From: Salibaculum sp035270045
Lineage (GTDB): Bacteria > Pseudomonadota > Alphaproteobacteria > Rhodobacterales > Rhodobacteraceae
Assembly: GCF_035270045.1 (NCBI RefSeq)
Contig: NZ_DATFIP010000004.1
Location: 1-64,000 of the forward strand
DNA: 64,000 nt
Direction: 5' to 3'
Below, one piece after another: positions 24,110 through 32,986 of this stretch. Numbering within the stretch: the first letter of the stretch is position 1; every line of letters starts with the position of its first letter. The notes beneath the pieces were generated by a model that worked only from the letters and a program-made list of their open reading frames with translations, was not told the origin of the DNA and did no database searches. A program made the position numbers and the translations under genes.

Positions 24110-25210
24110 ATGACCGAACTTCCCCGCTGGGCGGATGTGGTCCTGGTGCCGCTGATCAACATCGCGCTGGCCTTCATCGTGGCGGGGCTGGTGGTGCTGG
24201 CAATCGGACAGAATCCCTTCGACATGATGTATTTCATGGTCAAGGGCGCGCTGGGGTCCACCAGCAGCATCGGCTACACGCTCTATTACACGACCAATTT
24301 CATCTTCACCGGGCTGGCCTTCGCCGTGGCCATGAACGCCAAGCTGTTCAATATCGGCGGCGAGGGACAGGCGGCGATCGGCGGACTGGGCGCCGCGCTG
24401 GTGCTGCTGGCCGTGGATTGGCCGCACTGGACGCTGGCACTTCCCGCGGCGGTGATCGGGGCCAGCGTCTTCGGTGCCGGTTGGGCGGCGATCCCGGCCT
24501 ACCTGCAAGCCAAACGCGGCAGCCATATCGTGATCACGACAATCATGTTCAACTTCATCGGGGCCGCGGTCATCGGGTACCTGCTCAACGGGGCGCTCAA
24601 GAAGCCGGGCCAGCAGGTTCCGGAATCGCCCAGCTTCGGCGACGGGGCGAGCTTGCCCACCTTCCACGAGATGCTGCAACCCTTCGGCATCGCCTTCAAC
24701 AAGTCCGCCCCGGCCAACATCAGCTTCCTGTTGGCCATCGCCGCCGCGGTGCTGGTCTGGCTGCTGATCTGGCGCTCGCGCATCGGCTACGAGATCCGCG
24801 CCTTCGGCAATTCACCGGGTGCGACGCTCTACGCGGGGATCTCCTCGGTCCGGGTCACGATCATCGCCATGCTGATTTCCGGGGCGCTGGCCGGGATGAT
24901 GGCGATCAACTCGGTGATGGGCCAACAGGAACGGTTGATCAAGGATTTCGTCGAGGGGGCCGGGTTCATGGGAATCGCTGTTTCGTTGATGGGGCGCAAT
25001 CATCCCTTCGGCATCGTCCTGGCGGCTTTCCTGTTCGGGATGCTGAACCAGGGCGGGTTCGAACTGATGTGGGAAATGCCCGAGATCAGCCGCGAGATGG
25101 TGCTGGTGATCCAGGCGCTGATCATCATCTTCACCGGGGCGCTGGTGAACATGACGCGTGATCCGATCGAACGCATCTTCCTGCGCCTGCACAACAAGGG
25201 GGCCGCGTGA
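24110..25210 (+). CDS. nucleoside ABC importer permease, first subunit
   Basis: Inner-membrane permease of 366 residues with about ten hydrophobic helices, of the branched-chain/ribose/nucleoside permease family. Features include NIGGEGQAAIGGLGAAL near residue 85 and the cytoplasmic coupling region RAFGNSPGATLYAGI. It starts 2 bases after the ATPase gene and its stop overlaps the second permease start (GTGATG), so the two membrane subunits are coupled and should form a heterodimer. Confidence 0.92.
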   Translation: MTELPRWADVVLVPLINIALAFIVAGLVVLAIGQNPFDMMYFMVKGALGSTSSIGYTLYYTTNFIFTGLAFAVAMNAKLFNIGGEGQAAIGGLGAALVLLAVDWPHWTLALPAAVIGASVFGAGWAAIPAYLQAKRGSHIVITTIMFNFIGAAVIGYLLNGALKKPGQQVPESPSFGDGASLPTFHEMLQPFGIAFNKSAPANISFLLAIAAAVLVWLLIWRSRIGYEIRAFGNSPGATLYAGISSVRVTIIAMLISGALAGMMAINSVMGQQERLIKDFVEGAGFMGIAVSLMGRNHPFGIVLAAFLFGMLNQGGFELMWEMPEISREMVLVIQALIIIFTGALVNMTRDPIERIFLRLHNKGAA

Positions 25211-26161
25211 TGGATTTCCTGCAATTCCTGCTGACGCTCGATTCCACCCTGCGGCTTTCGACCGTCCTGTTGCTGGCCTGCCTTGCCGGGCTGTTTTCCG
25301 AACGCTCGGGCATCGTCGACATCGGGCTGGAGGGCAAGATGCTGATCTCGGCCTTCGTGGCCGCCGCCATCGCCTACGAATCCGGCTCGGTCTGGGTCGG
25401 GCTGGCCGCGGGCATGGCTGCGTCGCTGGTCTTTGCCATGATCCACGGTGTCGCCTCGATCCTCTATCGCGGGGACCAGATCATTTCCGGCGTCGCGCTG
25501 AATTTCTTCGCCTCGGGGCTTACGGTCGTTGTGGGCGACGCGATCTACAGGCAGGGTGGACAGACGCCAGTGCTGGCCGGGTCCGCCCGCTTCAGCGAGA
25601 TTACCCTGCCGTTTGCCGATGCCCTGAGCGACGTGCCGCTGCTGGGCCCCATCTATTCCGAGCTGATCTCGGGGCACAAGCCGCTGGTCTACGTGGCCTT
25701 CCTGGCGGTTCCGTTGGTCTGGTGGGTGCTGTTTCGGACCCGGTTCGGTCTGCGTCTGCGCGCTGTGGGCGAGAACCCGTCGTCAGTGGACACGGCCGGG
25801 GTCTCGGTTATCGGGATGCGGTTCAAGGCCCTGATGATCACCGGGCTGCTCTGCGGTATTGCCGGGGCCTACCTGTCCACGTCGCAGGCGGCCGGGTTCG
25901 GCAAGGAGATGACCGCCGGGCGGGGTTACATCGCCTTGGCCGCACTGATCTTCGCCAAGTGGCGGCCGATCCATGCCATGGGGGCCTGCCTTCTGTTCGG
26001 CCTGCTGGAGGCCATTTCGAACCTTTACCCCAATATCGACGTCTTCGGCCTGTTCACCATCCCGGTGCAGTTCACGCAGACGCTGCCCTACATCCTGACG
26101 GTCATCATCCTGGGCGGCTTCATTGGCCGGGCCATGCCACCTGCCTCGATCGGACAGCCCT

Positions 26162-26178
<17 letters not shown>
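25210..26178 (+). CDS. nucleoside ABC importer permease, second subunit
   Basis: Second permease, 322 residues, eight to ten helices. It carries SGIVDIGLEGKMLISAF near residue 35 and RAVGENPSSVDTAGVSV as the coupling region, the standard pair to the first subunit. The ATG at 25210 overlaps the preceding stop. Its 3' end runs 17 bases into the purine nucleoside phosphorylase gene in another frame, tying import to use of the substrate. Confidence 0.92.
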
Positions 26179-26965
<787 letters not shown>

Positions 26966-27008
26966 CGCCCGGTTTTTCCGACCTTTGAGTTGCGCTTGCC
27001 CCTGTGGC

Positions 27009-27947
27009 ATGACTATTTGGGATATGTTGATCTACCTTCCGATAGCCGAGGTGTCGGTGAACGCCGCTCTCCTTCTGGGGCTCGGCGGAATGGTGGGTGT
27101 CCTTTCGGGCATGTTCGGCGTGGGCGGAGGGTTCCTGATCACGCCGCTTCTGTTCATCGTCGGTATCCCGCCCGCCGTGGCTGTGGCGACGTCGGCCAAC
27201 CAGATTGTGGCGTCCTCGGTTTCGGGTCTGATGGCGCATATCCGGCGGCGGAACGTGGACTTCCGGATGGGGGGCGTCTTGTTGGTCGGCGGCCTTGCCG
27301 GGTCGGCACTGGGCGTTGGAGTTTTCAATTACCTCAAGGAGATGGGCCAGGTCGATCTTCTGGTCAATCTCTGCTACGTCGTTTTCCTCGGTATCGTCGG
27401 CTTCATGATGCTTGTCGAAAGCCTGCGCGCGATCCAGCGCAGCCGGATGCAGGGCGGCGGTGCAGTGCCGCAGCGCCGAAAGCACACCTGGGTCCATGCC
27501 CTGCCGATCAAGATCAAGTTCCGGGTCTCGGGCCTTTATATCTCTGTGATCCCTCCGGTCTTGGTGGGGGTCGCCGTGGGCATGCTGGCCGCGGTCATGG
27601 GGGTAGGCGGGGGCTTTATCATGGTTCCCGCAATGATCTACCTGCTGGGCATGCCGACCAAGGTCGTCATCGGCACGTCGCTGTTCCAGATCATTTTCGT
27701 CGCCGGTTTCACGACGGTGCTGCACGCGGCCACGAACCAAACGGTCGACGTGGTGCTGGCACTGCTGCTCTTGCTGGGCGGCGTGGTCGGCGCCCAGTTC
27801 GGCACGCGGATCGGCACGCGCCTGAAGGCGGAACAACTGCGCATCCTGCTCGCGGCCCTGGTGCTTTTCGTATGTGGCAAGCTGGCGCTGGACCTGCTGC
27901 TGACGCCGTCCGAGCTCTATTCGCTCGGTACTGCGGGGGGGGAGTGA
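27009..27947 (+). CDS. TSUP (TauE/SafE) family transporter
   Basis: Membrane exporter family linked to sulfite, sulfoacetate and other sulfur or organic anions. The 312 residues contain about eight helices in two repeats. Each repeat carries a Gly-rich motif: GVLSGMFGVGGGFLITP in the first and GMLAAVMGVGGGFIMVP in the second. The start is uncertain: ATG 27009 or ATG 27024, neither with a strong ribosome site. The stop overlaps the start of a TIGR02186 gene, a pairing that recurs in alphaproteobacteria. Substrate cannot be told from sequence. Confidence 0.88.
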   Translation: MTIWDMLIYLPIAEVSVNAALLLGLGGMVGVLSGMFGVGGGFLITPLLFIVGIPPAVAVATSANQIVASSVSGLMAHIRRRNVDFRMGGVLLVGGLAGSALGVGVFNYLKEMGQVDLLVNLCYVVFLGIVGFMMLVESLRAIQRSRMQGGGAVPQRRKHTWVHALPIKIKFRVSGLYISVIPPVLVGVAVGMLAAVMGVGGGFIMVPAMIYLLGMPTKVVIGTSLFQIIFVAGFTTVLHAATNQTVDVVLALLLLLGGVVGAQFGTRIGTRLKAEQLRILLAALVLFVCGKLALDLLLTPSELYSLGTAGGE

Positions 27948-28702
27948 TGCTGCGGTGGGTCCTGCTCTTGCTGGTGCTGGCCACACCGCTGCGTGCGGAA
28001 AAGGTGGTTCTGGGCCTGTCGCGCGACGAGGTGGCGATCACGGCCACCTTCGACGGCTCCAACATCCTGATCTTTGGCGCCATCAAGCGCGAGGCACCGA
28101 TCCCAGCCGATACGGAGCTGGAGGTCATCATCGCCCTTGCCGGTCCATCCGAACCCGTCACCGTGCGCCGCAAGGAACGGGTCGCGGGCATCTGGGCCAA
28201 CGTCGACGCGGTCGAGGTTGACGCAGCGCCGTCCTTTTACGCGGTGCTCAGTTCGGCGCCGCTGGACGAGGCCCTGAGCGCGGTCGAGGATCTGCGCAAC
28301 GACATCACCATCCCGCGGGCGATCCGCTCGGTCGGTGCGCCGATGAACGTCAAGGACTCCGAAGCCTTCACCAGGGCGCTGATCCGTATCCGCGAACGGG
28401 CGGGGCTTTACCAGGTGCTTGAGAATTCCGTGGACCTGGAAGAGGACACGCTGTTCCGTGGCCAGGTCACCTTGCCCGCGAACCTGACCGAGGGCCCCTA
28501 TCGCACGCGCATCTTTTTGACCCGGGACGGGAGCATCGTGGATGTCTACGAGACCGAGATCGCGGTCAACAAGGTTGGGCTGGAACGCTGGCTCTACGAG
28601 CTGTCGCGAAACCAGCCGCTGCTTTACGGGTTGATGGCCCTGGCAATTGCCGTTGCGGCCGGATGGGGGGCCTCGACCGGGTTCCGCCTGCTGCAACGCT
28701 AG
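27947..28702 (+). CDS. TIGR02186 family membrane-anchored protein
   Basis: Conserved alphaproteobacterial protein of unknown function, 251 residues. It has an N-terminal signal (LRWVLLLLVLATPLRA), a periplasmic beta-rich domain (about 20-220) with SNILIFGAIKRE and GPYRTRIFLTRDG, and a C-terminal membrane helix (about 225-245). The ATG overlaps the TSUP stop (TGATG). The close coupling suggests an accessory or sensor part of the TSUP transporter; this is inferred from gene order. Confidence 0.85.
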   Translation: MLRWVLLLLVLATPLRAEKVVLGLSRDEVAITATFDGSNILIFGAIKREAPIPADTELEVIIALAGPSEPVTVRRKERVAGIWANVDAVEVDAAPSFYAVLSSAPLDEALSAVEDLRNDITIPRAIRSVGAPMNVKDSEAFTRALIRIRERAGLYQVLENSVDLEEDTLFRGQVTLPANLTEGPYRTRIFLTRDGSIVDVYETEIAVNKVGLERWLYELSRNQPLLYGLMALAIAVAAGWGASTGFRLLQR

Positions 28703-28732
28703 GACCGGGCGACACCTTCTCGTGCCCCGGTC
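28703..28732. terminator. hairpin between convergent genes
   Basis: GACCGGG (28703-28709) pairs with CCCGGTC (28726-28732), loop of 16 bases, directly after the TIGR02186 stop and reaching the helicase stop codon. No T-run on either side, so it may act as an mRNA 3' end stabiliser or a weak terminator. Confidence 0.45.
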
Positions 28733-30266
28733 ACTCGGGTGCGGGGTCCAGTTCCAGTGGTGCCGCGGGCGCCTCAAGGTCGGCGACGGTCAGCGGCACC
28801 GAGGGCCGTGCGAGGCGGTTGCGCACGACCCAGAGCAGCCGTTCCTCGGCCCGGGTGATGGCAACGTAGGCCAGCCGCTTCCACAGCGGCTGGCCGGCCT
28901 CGACGCGGCCCATTCGGCTGGCCACCTCGATGTCGGGGGCAAAGACCTGGACCGTCTCCCATTGAGACCCTTGCGCCTTGTGGATCGTTACTGCCGCCCC
29001 GTGCAGGAACGTGGCCCCCATGCGCGCGGCAAAGGGGATGAACGGTTCCTCGTCGGCGACCTGGCTTTCGATCTTGACGATCGACGCGGCGCTGACCTGG
29101 GGGTCCTCGGCACCCATGACGTGCAAACGGCTGAACCCCGGCTTGCGTCCCGGCCCCTTGTAGATCACCTGAGCACCCTTGATCAGCCCGCGCGCCTCCA
29201 GGTCGAGCCGCTTTTTGCGATGCTTGATGGGCAGTTCGATACCGTCGCAGATCAGCGGCTCGCCGGGCAGGAGCGCATCCTCGGGGGCGCCATGGGCCGC
29301 GCGGAAGGCATGGATCAGCCTTATGCGCGTCGCGTTGCGCCAGACCAGCACCGGCGAGCGGGCCATGAGATCGGATTCCACCCGCTGGGCGAGGACCACG
29401 CGGTCGTCACGCGCCGCGATTTCTTCGACCATGCGTTCGAAGCCGTAGAAATCCAGCATCGGGTCGGCCAGGGCATGGGCCAGGTCCAGGATCGGGTTGT
29501 CCGCGTCCTGGCGGTGGATGCGGTGCAACGTCAGCTTGCGGCTTTCCGGCAACCCGTCGAAAACCATGCCGCCGCCTTCGGATTTTACCGGGGGCAGTTG
29601 AGCCGGATCACCGAAGAGGATCAACGTCGGAAAGATCTCCTGCAGGTCCTGCAGTTGCTTGGCGTCGAGCATCGAACTTTCGTCGACGAACCCGATATCC
29701 AGCGGATCGTCGCGGCGCTTCCAGCCCGTGATGAAATCCGATCCCCGCAGGCCGGCGGCGGCCAGCGCGGCAGGCACGGAATTATGCGACTGGTAGGAAA
29801 TCCACGCGCGATCCAGCGCGGTGTCCGACAGCCCCTCGATCTCGGGCTTGTCGCCCTCGCCGGCCAGCCATTCGGCGACTTTCTCATATTCCGGGTCGTA
29901 GACCGGCGTATAGAGAATGCGGTGGATCGTGGTCGCGGGCACGCCACGGCTGCGCAGCACGCTGGCCGCCTTGTTGGTAGGGGCAAGGATCGCCAGTGTG
30001 CGCTGGTCCTTGCGGCGGCGGCCCTCCCAGTCGCCCGAGACCACGCGTACGCCGGCCTCTTTCAGTGTCTCGTAGAGGCTGGCCAGAAGCATGGTCTTCC
30101 CGCTGCCAGCCTTGCCCAGAACCGCCAGCACACGCCCCGCGTCGCCCTCCTTTGGCGGGGTGGTCGTGGCCTCCGGCAGGCCCACGCCGGCGGCGCCCAG
30201 AGACTCGGCGATCGCGTCCCAGGCCTGGGCCTGGTCGTCGGAGAAGATAAGGGCACTGCGCGGCAT
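28731..30266 (-). CDS. RecD2-like ATP-dependent helicase / AAA ATPase
   Basis: Superfamily 1 DNA helicase of 511 residues. Visible motifs are Walker A GKAGSGKT (51-58), LAPTNKAASVLR, the Walker B GFVDESSML, GDPAQLPPV (motif III) and the C-terminal UvrD_C_2 region with TIHKAQGSQW and AYVAITRAEERL. It lacks the long N-terminal region of RecD and of full RecD2. It is a single gene, divergent from the small membrane protein at 30.4 kb. A role in DNA repair or recombination is inferred from the family. Confidence 0.85.
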   Translation of the reverse strand: MPRSALIFSDDQAQAWDAIAESLGAAGVGLPEATTTPPKEGDAGRVLAVLGKAGSGKTMLLASLYETLKEAGVRVVSGDWEGRRRKDQRTLAILAPTNKAASVLRSRGVPATTIHRILYTPVYDPEYEKVAEWLAGEGDKPEIEGLSDTALDRAWISYQSHNSVPAALAAAGLRGSDFITGWKRRDDPLDIGFVDESSMLDAKQLQDLQEIFPTLILFGDPAQLPPVKSEGGGMVFDGLPESRKLTLHRIHRQDADNPILDLAHALADPMLDFYGFERMVEEIAARDDRVVLAQRVESDLMARSPVLVWRNATRIRLIHAFRAAHGAPEDALLPGEPLICDGIELPIKHRKKRLDLEARGLIKGAQVIYKGPGRKPGFSRLHVMGAEDPQVSAASIVKIESQVADEEPFIPFAARMGATFLHGAAVTIHKAQGSQWETVQVFAPDIEVASRMGRVEAGQPLWKRLAYVAITRAEERLLWVVRNRLARPSVPLTVADLEAPAAPLELDPAPE

Positions 30267-30402
30267 GGCGTGACACTAGGCAGGGTGCAGGGGAATGCCA
30301 AGCCGTTGGCGCGGGGGGCATGGCAAATCGTCGCCGGTGCCGGGGGCGGCACTGGACAGTCGGCCAGTCGATGTTACCTTGAGTGGCGAAAGGAGATCCG
30401 TC

Positions 30403-30723
30403 ATGCCAATGCATAAGACGCCCGATCTTATCAAGCTCTACATCAAGAGTTGCGCCATCGGCTTCGGGGCGGCCGCGGTTTTCGTGGGCCTGTTGCTGGC
30501 ATTCGATGTGGTCGGTCTCTGGGGTCTGGTCTCGGGGTCTTCGGCGGGCATCGTGGCCGTGCTGATGATGTGGGTTTTCAACGGCATCGTCTTTGCCGGA
30601 GTCCAGTTCGGGATTTCCATCATGGCGATGTCCGACGATGACGACGACGACCAGGGCGGCACGCGCAGCCCGGTCCTGCTGGCCGAGCCGATCCCGGTTC
30701 GCAGCGCAGACCAGCGCGGCTGA
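30403..30723 (+). CDS. small two-helix membrane protein with acidic tail
   Basis: Function unknown; the 106 residues are of a kind seen in Rhodobacterales. Two hydrophobic helices (about 15-33 and 38-62) are followed by an Asp-run (DDDDDD) and a polar C-terminus. The frame is open far upstream, but the ATG at 30403 follows AAAGGAG with good spacing. A DUF308-like gene follows 34 bases later and is probably in the same transcript. Confidence 0.7.
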   Translation: MPMHKTPDLIKLYIKSCAIGFGAAAVFVGLLLAFDVVGLWGLVSGSSAGIVAVLMMWVFNGIVFAGVQFGISIMAMSDDDDDDQGGTRSPVLLAEPIPVRSADQRG

Positions 30724-30757
30724 CCGACCAAAACGATCACATCTTGACGAGGGCGAC

Positions 30758-31309
30758 ATGATCGACCCGCTCAATCGGATGCCAGACGGCCTTCTCGAAC
30801 AGCTGCGTGAGAACCGCGACCGTGTGTTCTGGCTTGGCATCATCCTTTGCGCCATCGGTGCTCTTATGATCGTCTTTCCGGTCATCGGTTCCATCGTGAC
30901 GAAGGTGATGATCGGCTGGGCGGTGCTTTTGGCGGGGGCTGCGATGCTCTGGCAAGCCTTCCAGGCGCGGCGCTGGAACGCGGCCCTCTGGGCCGGGCTG
31001 GTGGCGGTCCTGCACTTGGCGCTGGGGGTTTACCTTGCCTTCTTTCCTCTGACCGGCTTGGTGGGGCTGACCGTGTTGATGGCCGTGCTGTTCGCCATCC
31101 AGGGTGTCATCGAATTGCGCATGGGGCTGACCCACCGCGAGGCGCCCGGCTGGGTCTGGATGGTCCTGTCCGGTGGGGCCTCGCTGGTTCTGTCTCTGCT
31201 GCTGGTGCTGGGTCTGCCGGGCACGGCGATGTGGGCGCTGGGCCTGCTTCTGGGGCTCAACTTCCTGACCAGCGGCATCGGGTTCGCGGCATTGTCGCGC
31301 TCGGTCTGA
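30758..31309 (+). CDS. HdeD / DUF308 family membrane protein
   Basis: Membrane protein of 183 residues with six hydrophobic helices in three pairs, the layout of HdeD-like proteins. Typical stretches are GIILCAIGALMIVFPVIGSI and GLTVLMAVLFAIQGVIEL. HdeD is linked to acid resistance in enterobacteria, but a role here is unknown. The ATG at 30758 follows GAGGGCG. It is followed by a 534-base region with only a very short gene. Confidence 0.8.
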   Translation: MIDPLNRMPDGLLEQLRENRDRVFWLGIILCAIGALMIVFPVIGSIVTKVMIGWAVLLAGAAMLWQAFQARRWNAALWAGLVAVLHLALGVYLAFFPLTGLVGLTVLMAVLFAIQGVIELRMGLTHREAPGWVWMVLSGGASLVLSLLLVLGLPGTAMWALGLLLGLNFLTSGIGFAALSRSV

Positions 31310-31376
31310 TCCGCATCGTGCGGTCAGGGTGGTCAAGGGTGGCGGGCACCACGGCAACCGTGTGGGTGTGCGATTC

Positions 31377-31446
31377 CCGAGGACCTGTGTGAACAGGTGG
31401 GTGCCAGGTAATCAGACCAGGGCCTGAACAGAGCCAGCTCCCTCGG
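31377..31446. other. possible structured RNA element with a GNRA-capped hairpin
   Basis: In the spacer 31310-31541, which holds no protein gene I can support, CCGAGG (31377-31382) can pair with CCTCGG (31441-31446). Directly inside lies a hairpin ACCTGT-GTGA-ACAGGT (31383-31398) whose loop is a GNRA tetraloop. Short pairs GGT/ACC and a CAGGNCCTG palindrome fill the interior. This could be a small RNA or leader. It does not match SRP, 6S, RNase P or cobalamin motifs that I know. The fold may be chance. Confidence 0.35.
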
Positions 31447-31541
31447 ATTTGAGTAAGGTCACTGGAACGAACCCGTATAACGCGAGGCGCAGTAACCCGC
31501 CGTCACAGGACATAGGCCGCAAGGCGGCTGACGGCAAGGGG

Positions 31542-31685
31542 TCACTCGACGTCGCGACGCAGCAGCCAACCCCGGGGTCCGACCATTTCCTCCGGTGCAA
31601 ACCGACAGAGCACGGCCTCGACCACCCCCATCACCAGAAGGGTCAGGGCAAGGTCGAGCGGCGTGATCTGGGCAAGCAGGGACAT
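31542..31685 (-). CDS. 47-residue predicted single-helix membrane protein
   Basis: Short open frame on the minus strand from ATG 31685 to TGA 31542. GAAGG lies a few bases before the ATG. The product begins MSLLAQITPLDLALTLL, continues as one hydrophobic helix (about 10-28), and ends in a basic/acidic tail with PRGWLLRRDVE. This amphipathic layout, with a clean start and ribosome site, is typical of real small membrane proteins. Function unknown; it lies between the DUF308 gene and mmcB, transcribed away from mmcB. Confidence 0.5.
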   Translation of the reverse strand: MSLLAQITPLDLALTLLVMGVVEAVLCRFAPEEMVGPRGWLLRRDVE

Positions 31686-31843
31686 GGCGACCTTCGATCA
31701 GTGGATAACCCCGGATCGCCCTGCCGTCTGACTGGAATGAGGCAGTGCCGTGACCTTGTGATGTCCGCCGGGCCGACGGCGCCACATTCCTGCCGCAATG
31801 CGTCGGGCTTGCATCGTGTTCACGAATTGTTCATTCTCTTTGA

Positions 31844-32335
31844 ATGTCTGACGCGCCCTCGATCGATGCCATGACACCGGGCCAGGTGCTTGCCCGCGGG
31901 GTATGTCGCCACTTGCGGCAGGCCCATGGCTTTGCCTGCCTGGAAGAGCTGGTGCCGACCCGTGGCCTGCGTGTCGACGTGATGGCGCTGGGCGTGGCAG
32001 GCGAGCTCTGGGTGGTGGAATGCAAGTCTTCGCGCGCCGACTTCATGTCTGACAGGAAATGGCGGGGCTACCTGGAATGGTGCGACCGGTTCTTCTGGGC
32101 GGTCGATGCCGATTTTCCGACCGACCTGTTACCGGACGAGGCCGGGTTGATCATCGCCGATGCCTACGATGCCGAGATCATCCGCATGGGCCCTGAGGCA
32201 CCGCTGGCCGCGGCCCGTCGCAAGGTTGTCACCCGGACATTCGCCCGTCATGCAGCGCTCAGGTTGCAATCCTTGCGCGATCGGGGCAGTCCGGCGTCCG
32301 AGGGCCGGGGACGTGCGCGTCTGCTCGGGCAATGA
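31844..32335 (+). CDS. mmcB: MmcB family DNA repair protein (PF06319)
   Basis: Nuclease-like protein of 163 residues implicated in damage-induced mutagenesis with ImuABC in Caulobacter. The PD-(D/E)xK core is visible: GLRVDVMALG, then WVVECKSSRADF (Asp...Glu-x-Lys), then SDRKWRGYLEWCDRFFWAV, all family hallmarks. Start ATG 31844 is preceded only by a weak site. The next gene starts 51 bases after the stop. A LexA-type box was not identified upstream. Confidence 0.9.
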   Translation: MSDAPSIDAMTPGQVLARGVCRHLRQAHGFACLEELVPTRGLRVDVMALGVAGELWVVECKSSRADFMSDRKWRGYLEWCDRFFWAVDADFPTDLLPDEAGLIIADAYDAEIIRMGPEAPLAAARRKVVTRTFARHAALRLQSLRDRGSPASEGRGRARLLGQ

Positions 32336-32386
32336 CTCTGGCGCGTGATCGTGCTTTGCTGGTCCGGTCCCAGAACGGAGCAGGAC

Positions 32387-32986
32387 ATGCCCTCTGACCA
32401 CGAAGACCTTGCGCGCCGCATTCGCGAACTCGAGGATGCGCTTGCGGCCGAGCTGGCGCAGAAGCGGCAGCGGTTCCAGTATCGCCTTGAACGTAGCCGC
32501 GTCGTGTTCAACGACGAGGTAATTGCCCGCCACCGGGCGGCCCGGGAACGGCTGTCGAGCTTCCTGTCCCGCACGCGCTTCCTGGTCGTGGTGACGGCTC
32601 CCGCGATCTATATCCTAATCGTGCCGTTCGTCCTGCTGGACCTGATGGTCAGTTTCTACCAGGCCGTCTGTTTCCCGGTCTATGGTATCCCCAAGGTGCC
32701 GCGGCGCGACCATATCGTCATCGACCGGCACCGGCTGGCCTATCTCAACGGCTTGCAAAAGCTGAACTGCATCTACTGCGGCTATGCCAATGGCGTGATC
32801 GGCTGGGTCCGGGAGGTGGCCTCGCGGACCGAGGCCTATTGGTGCCCGATCAAGCACTCCCAGCCGGTGATGGCGCCGCATGGCCAGTATCACCGGTTTC
32901 CCGACTTCGGTGACGATAGTGCGTTCCGGGAACAGCTCTCCGAGATACGGCAGGCCCTGAAGCGTGACGACCCGGATCCGGACTAG
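32387..32986 (+). CDS. conserved membrane protein with CxxC motif, unknown function
   Basis: I do not recognise a named family. The 199 residues have an N-terminal coiled coil (about 5-55, RIRELEDALAAELAQKRQR), one or two hydrophobic helices (about 65-98), then a cytoplasmic part with NCIYCGYANG and YWCPIKH, a C-x2-C plus a third Cys that may bind zinc, and a charged tail. ATG 32387 follows GGAG; an in-frame GTG at 32345 is less likely. Its TAG stop interlocks with the trpS stop in one CTAG. Confidence 0.72.
   Translation: MPSDHEDLARRIRELEDALAAELAQKRQRFQYRLERSRVVFNDEVIARHRAARERLSSFLSRTRFLVVVTAPAIYILIVPFVLLDLMVSFYQAVCFPVYGIPKVPRRDHIVIDRHRLAYLNGLQKLNCIYCGYANGVIGWVREVASRTEAYWCPIKHSQPVMAPHGQYHRFPDFGDDSAFREQLSEIRQALKRDDPDPD

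Noticed and set aside
28647..30416. 589-codon open frame on the plus strand across 28.6-30.4 kb
   Set aside because: It is antisense to the helicase gene, which has intact SF1 motifs.
31310..31541. SRP RNA, 6S RNA, RNase P RNA or cobalamin riboswitch
   Set aside because: None of the signature segments (GGTCAGG with GGAAGG, GAGGAAAGTCCGGGC, AGACCTGCC) is present; kept only as an unassigned structured element.
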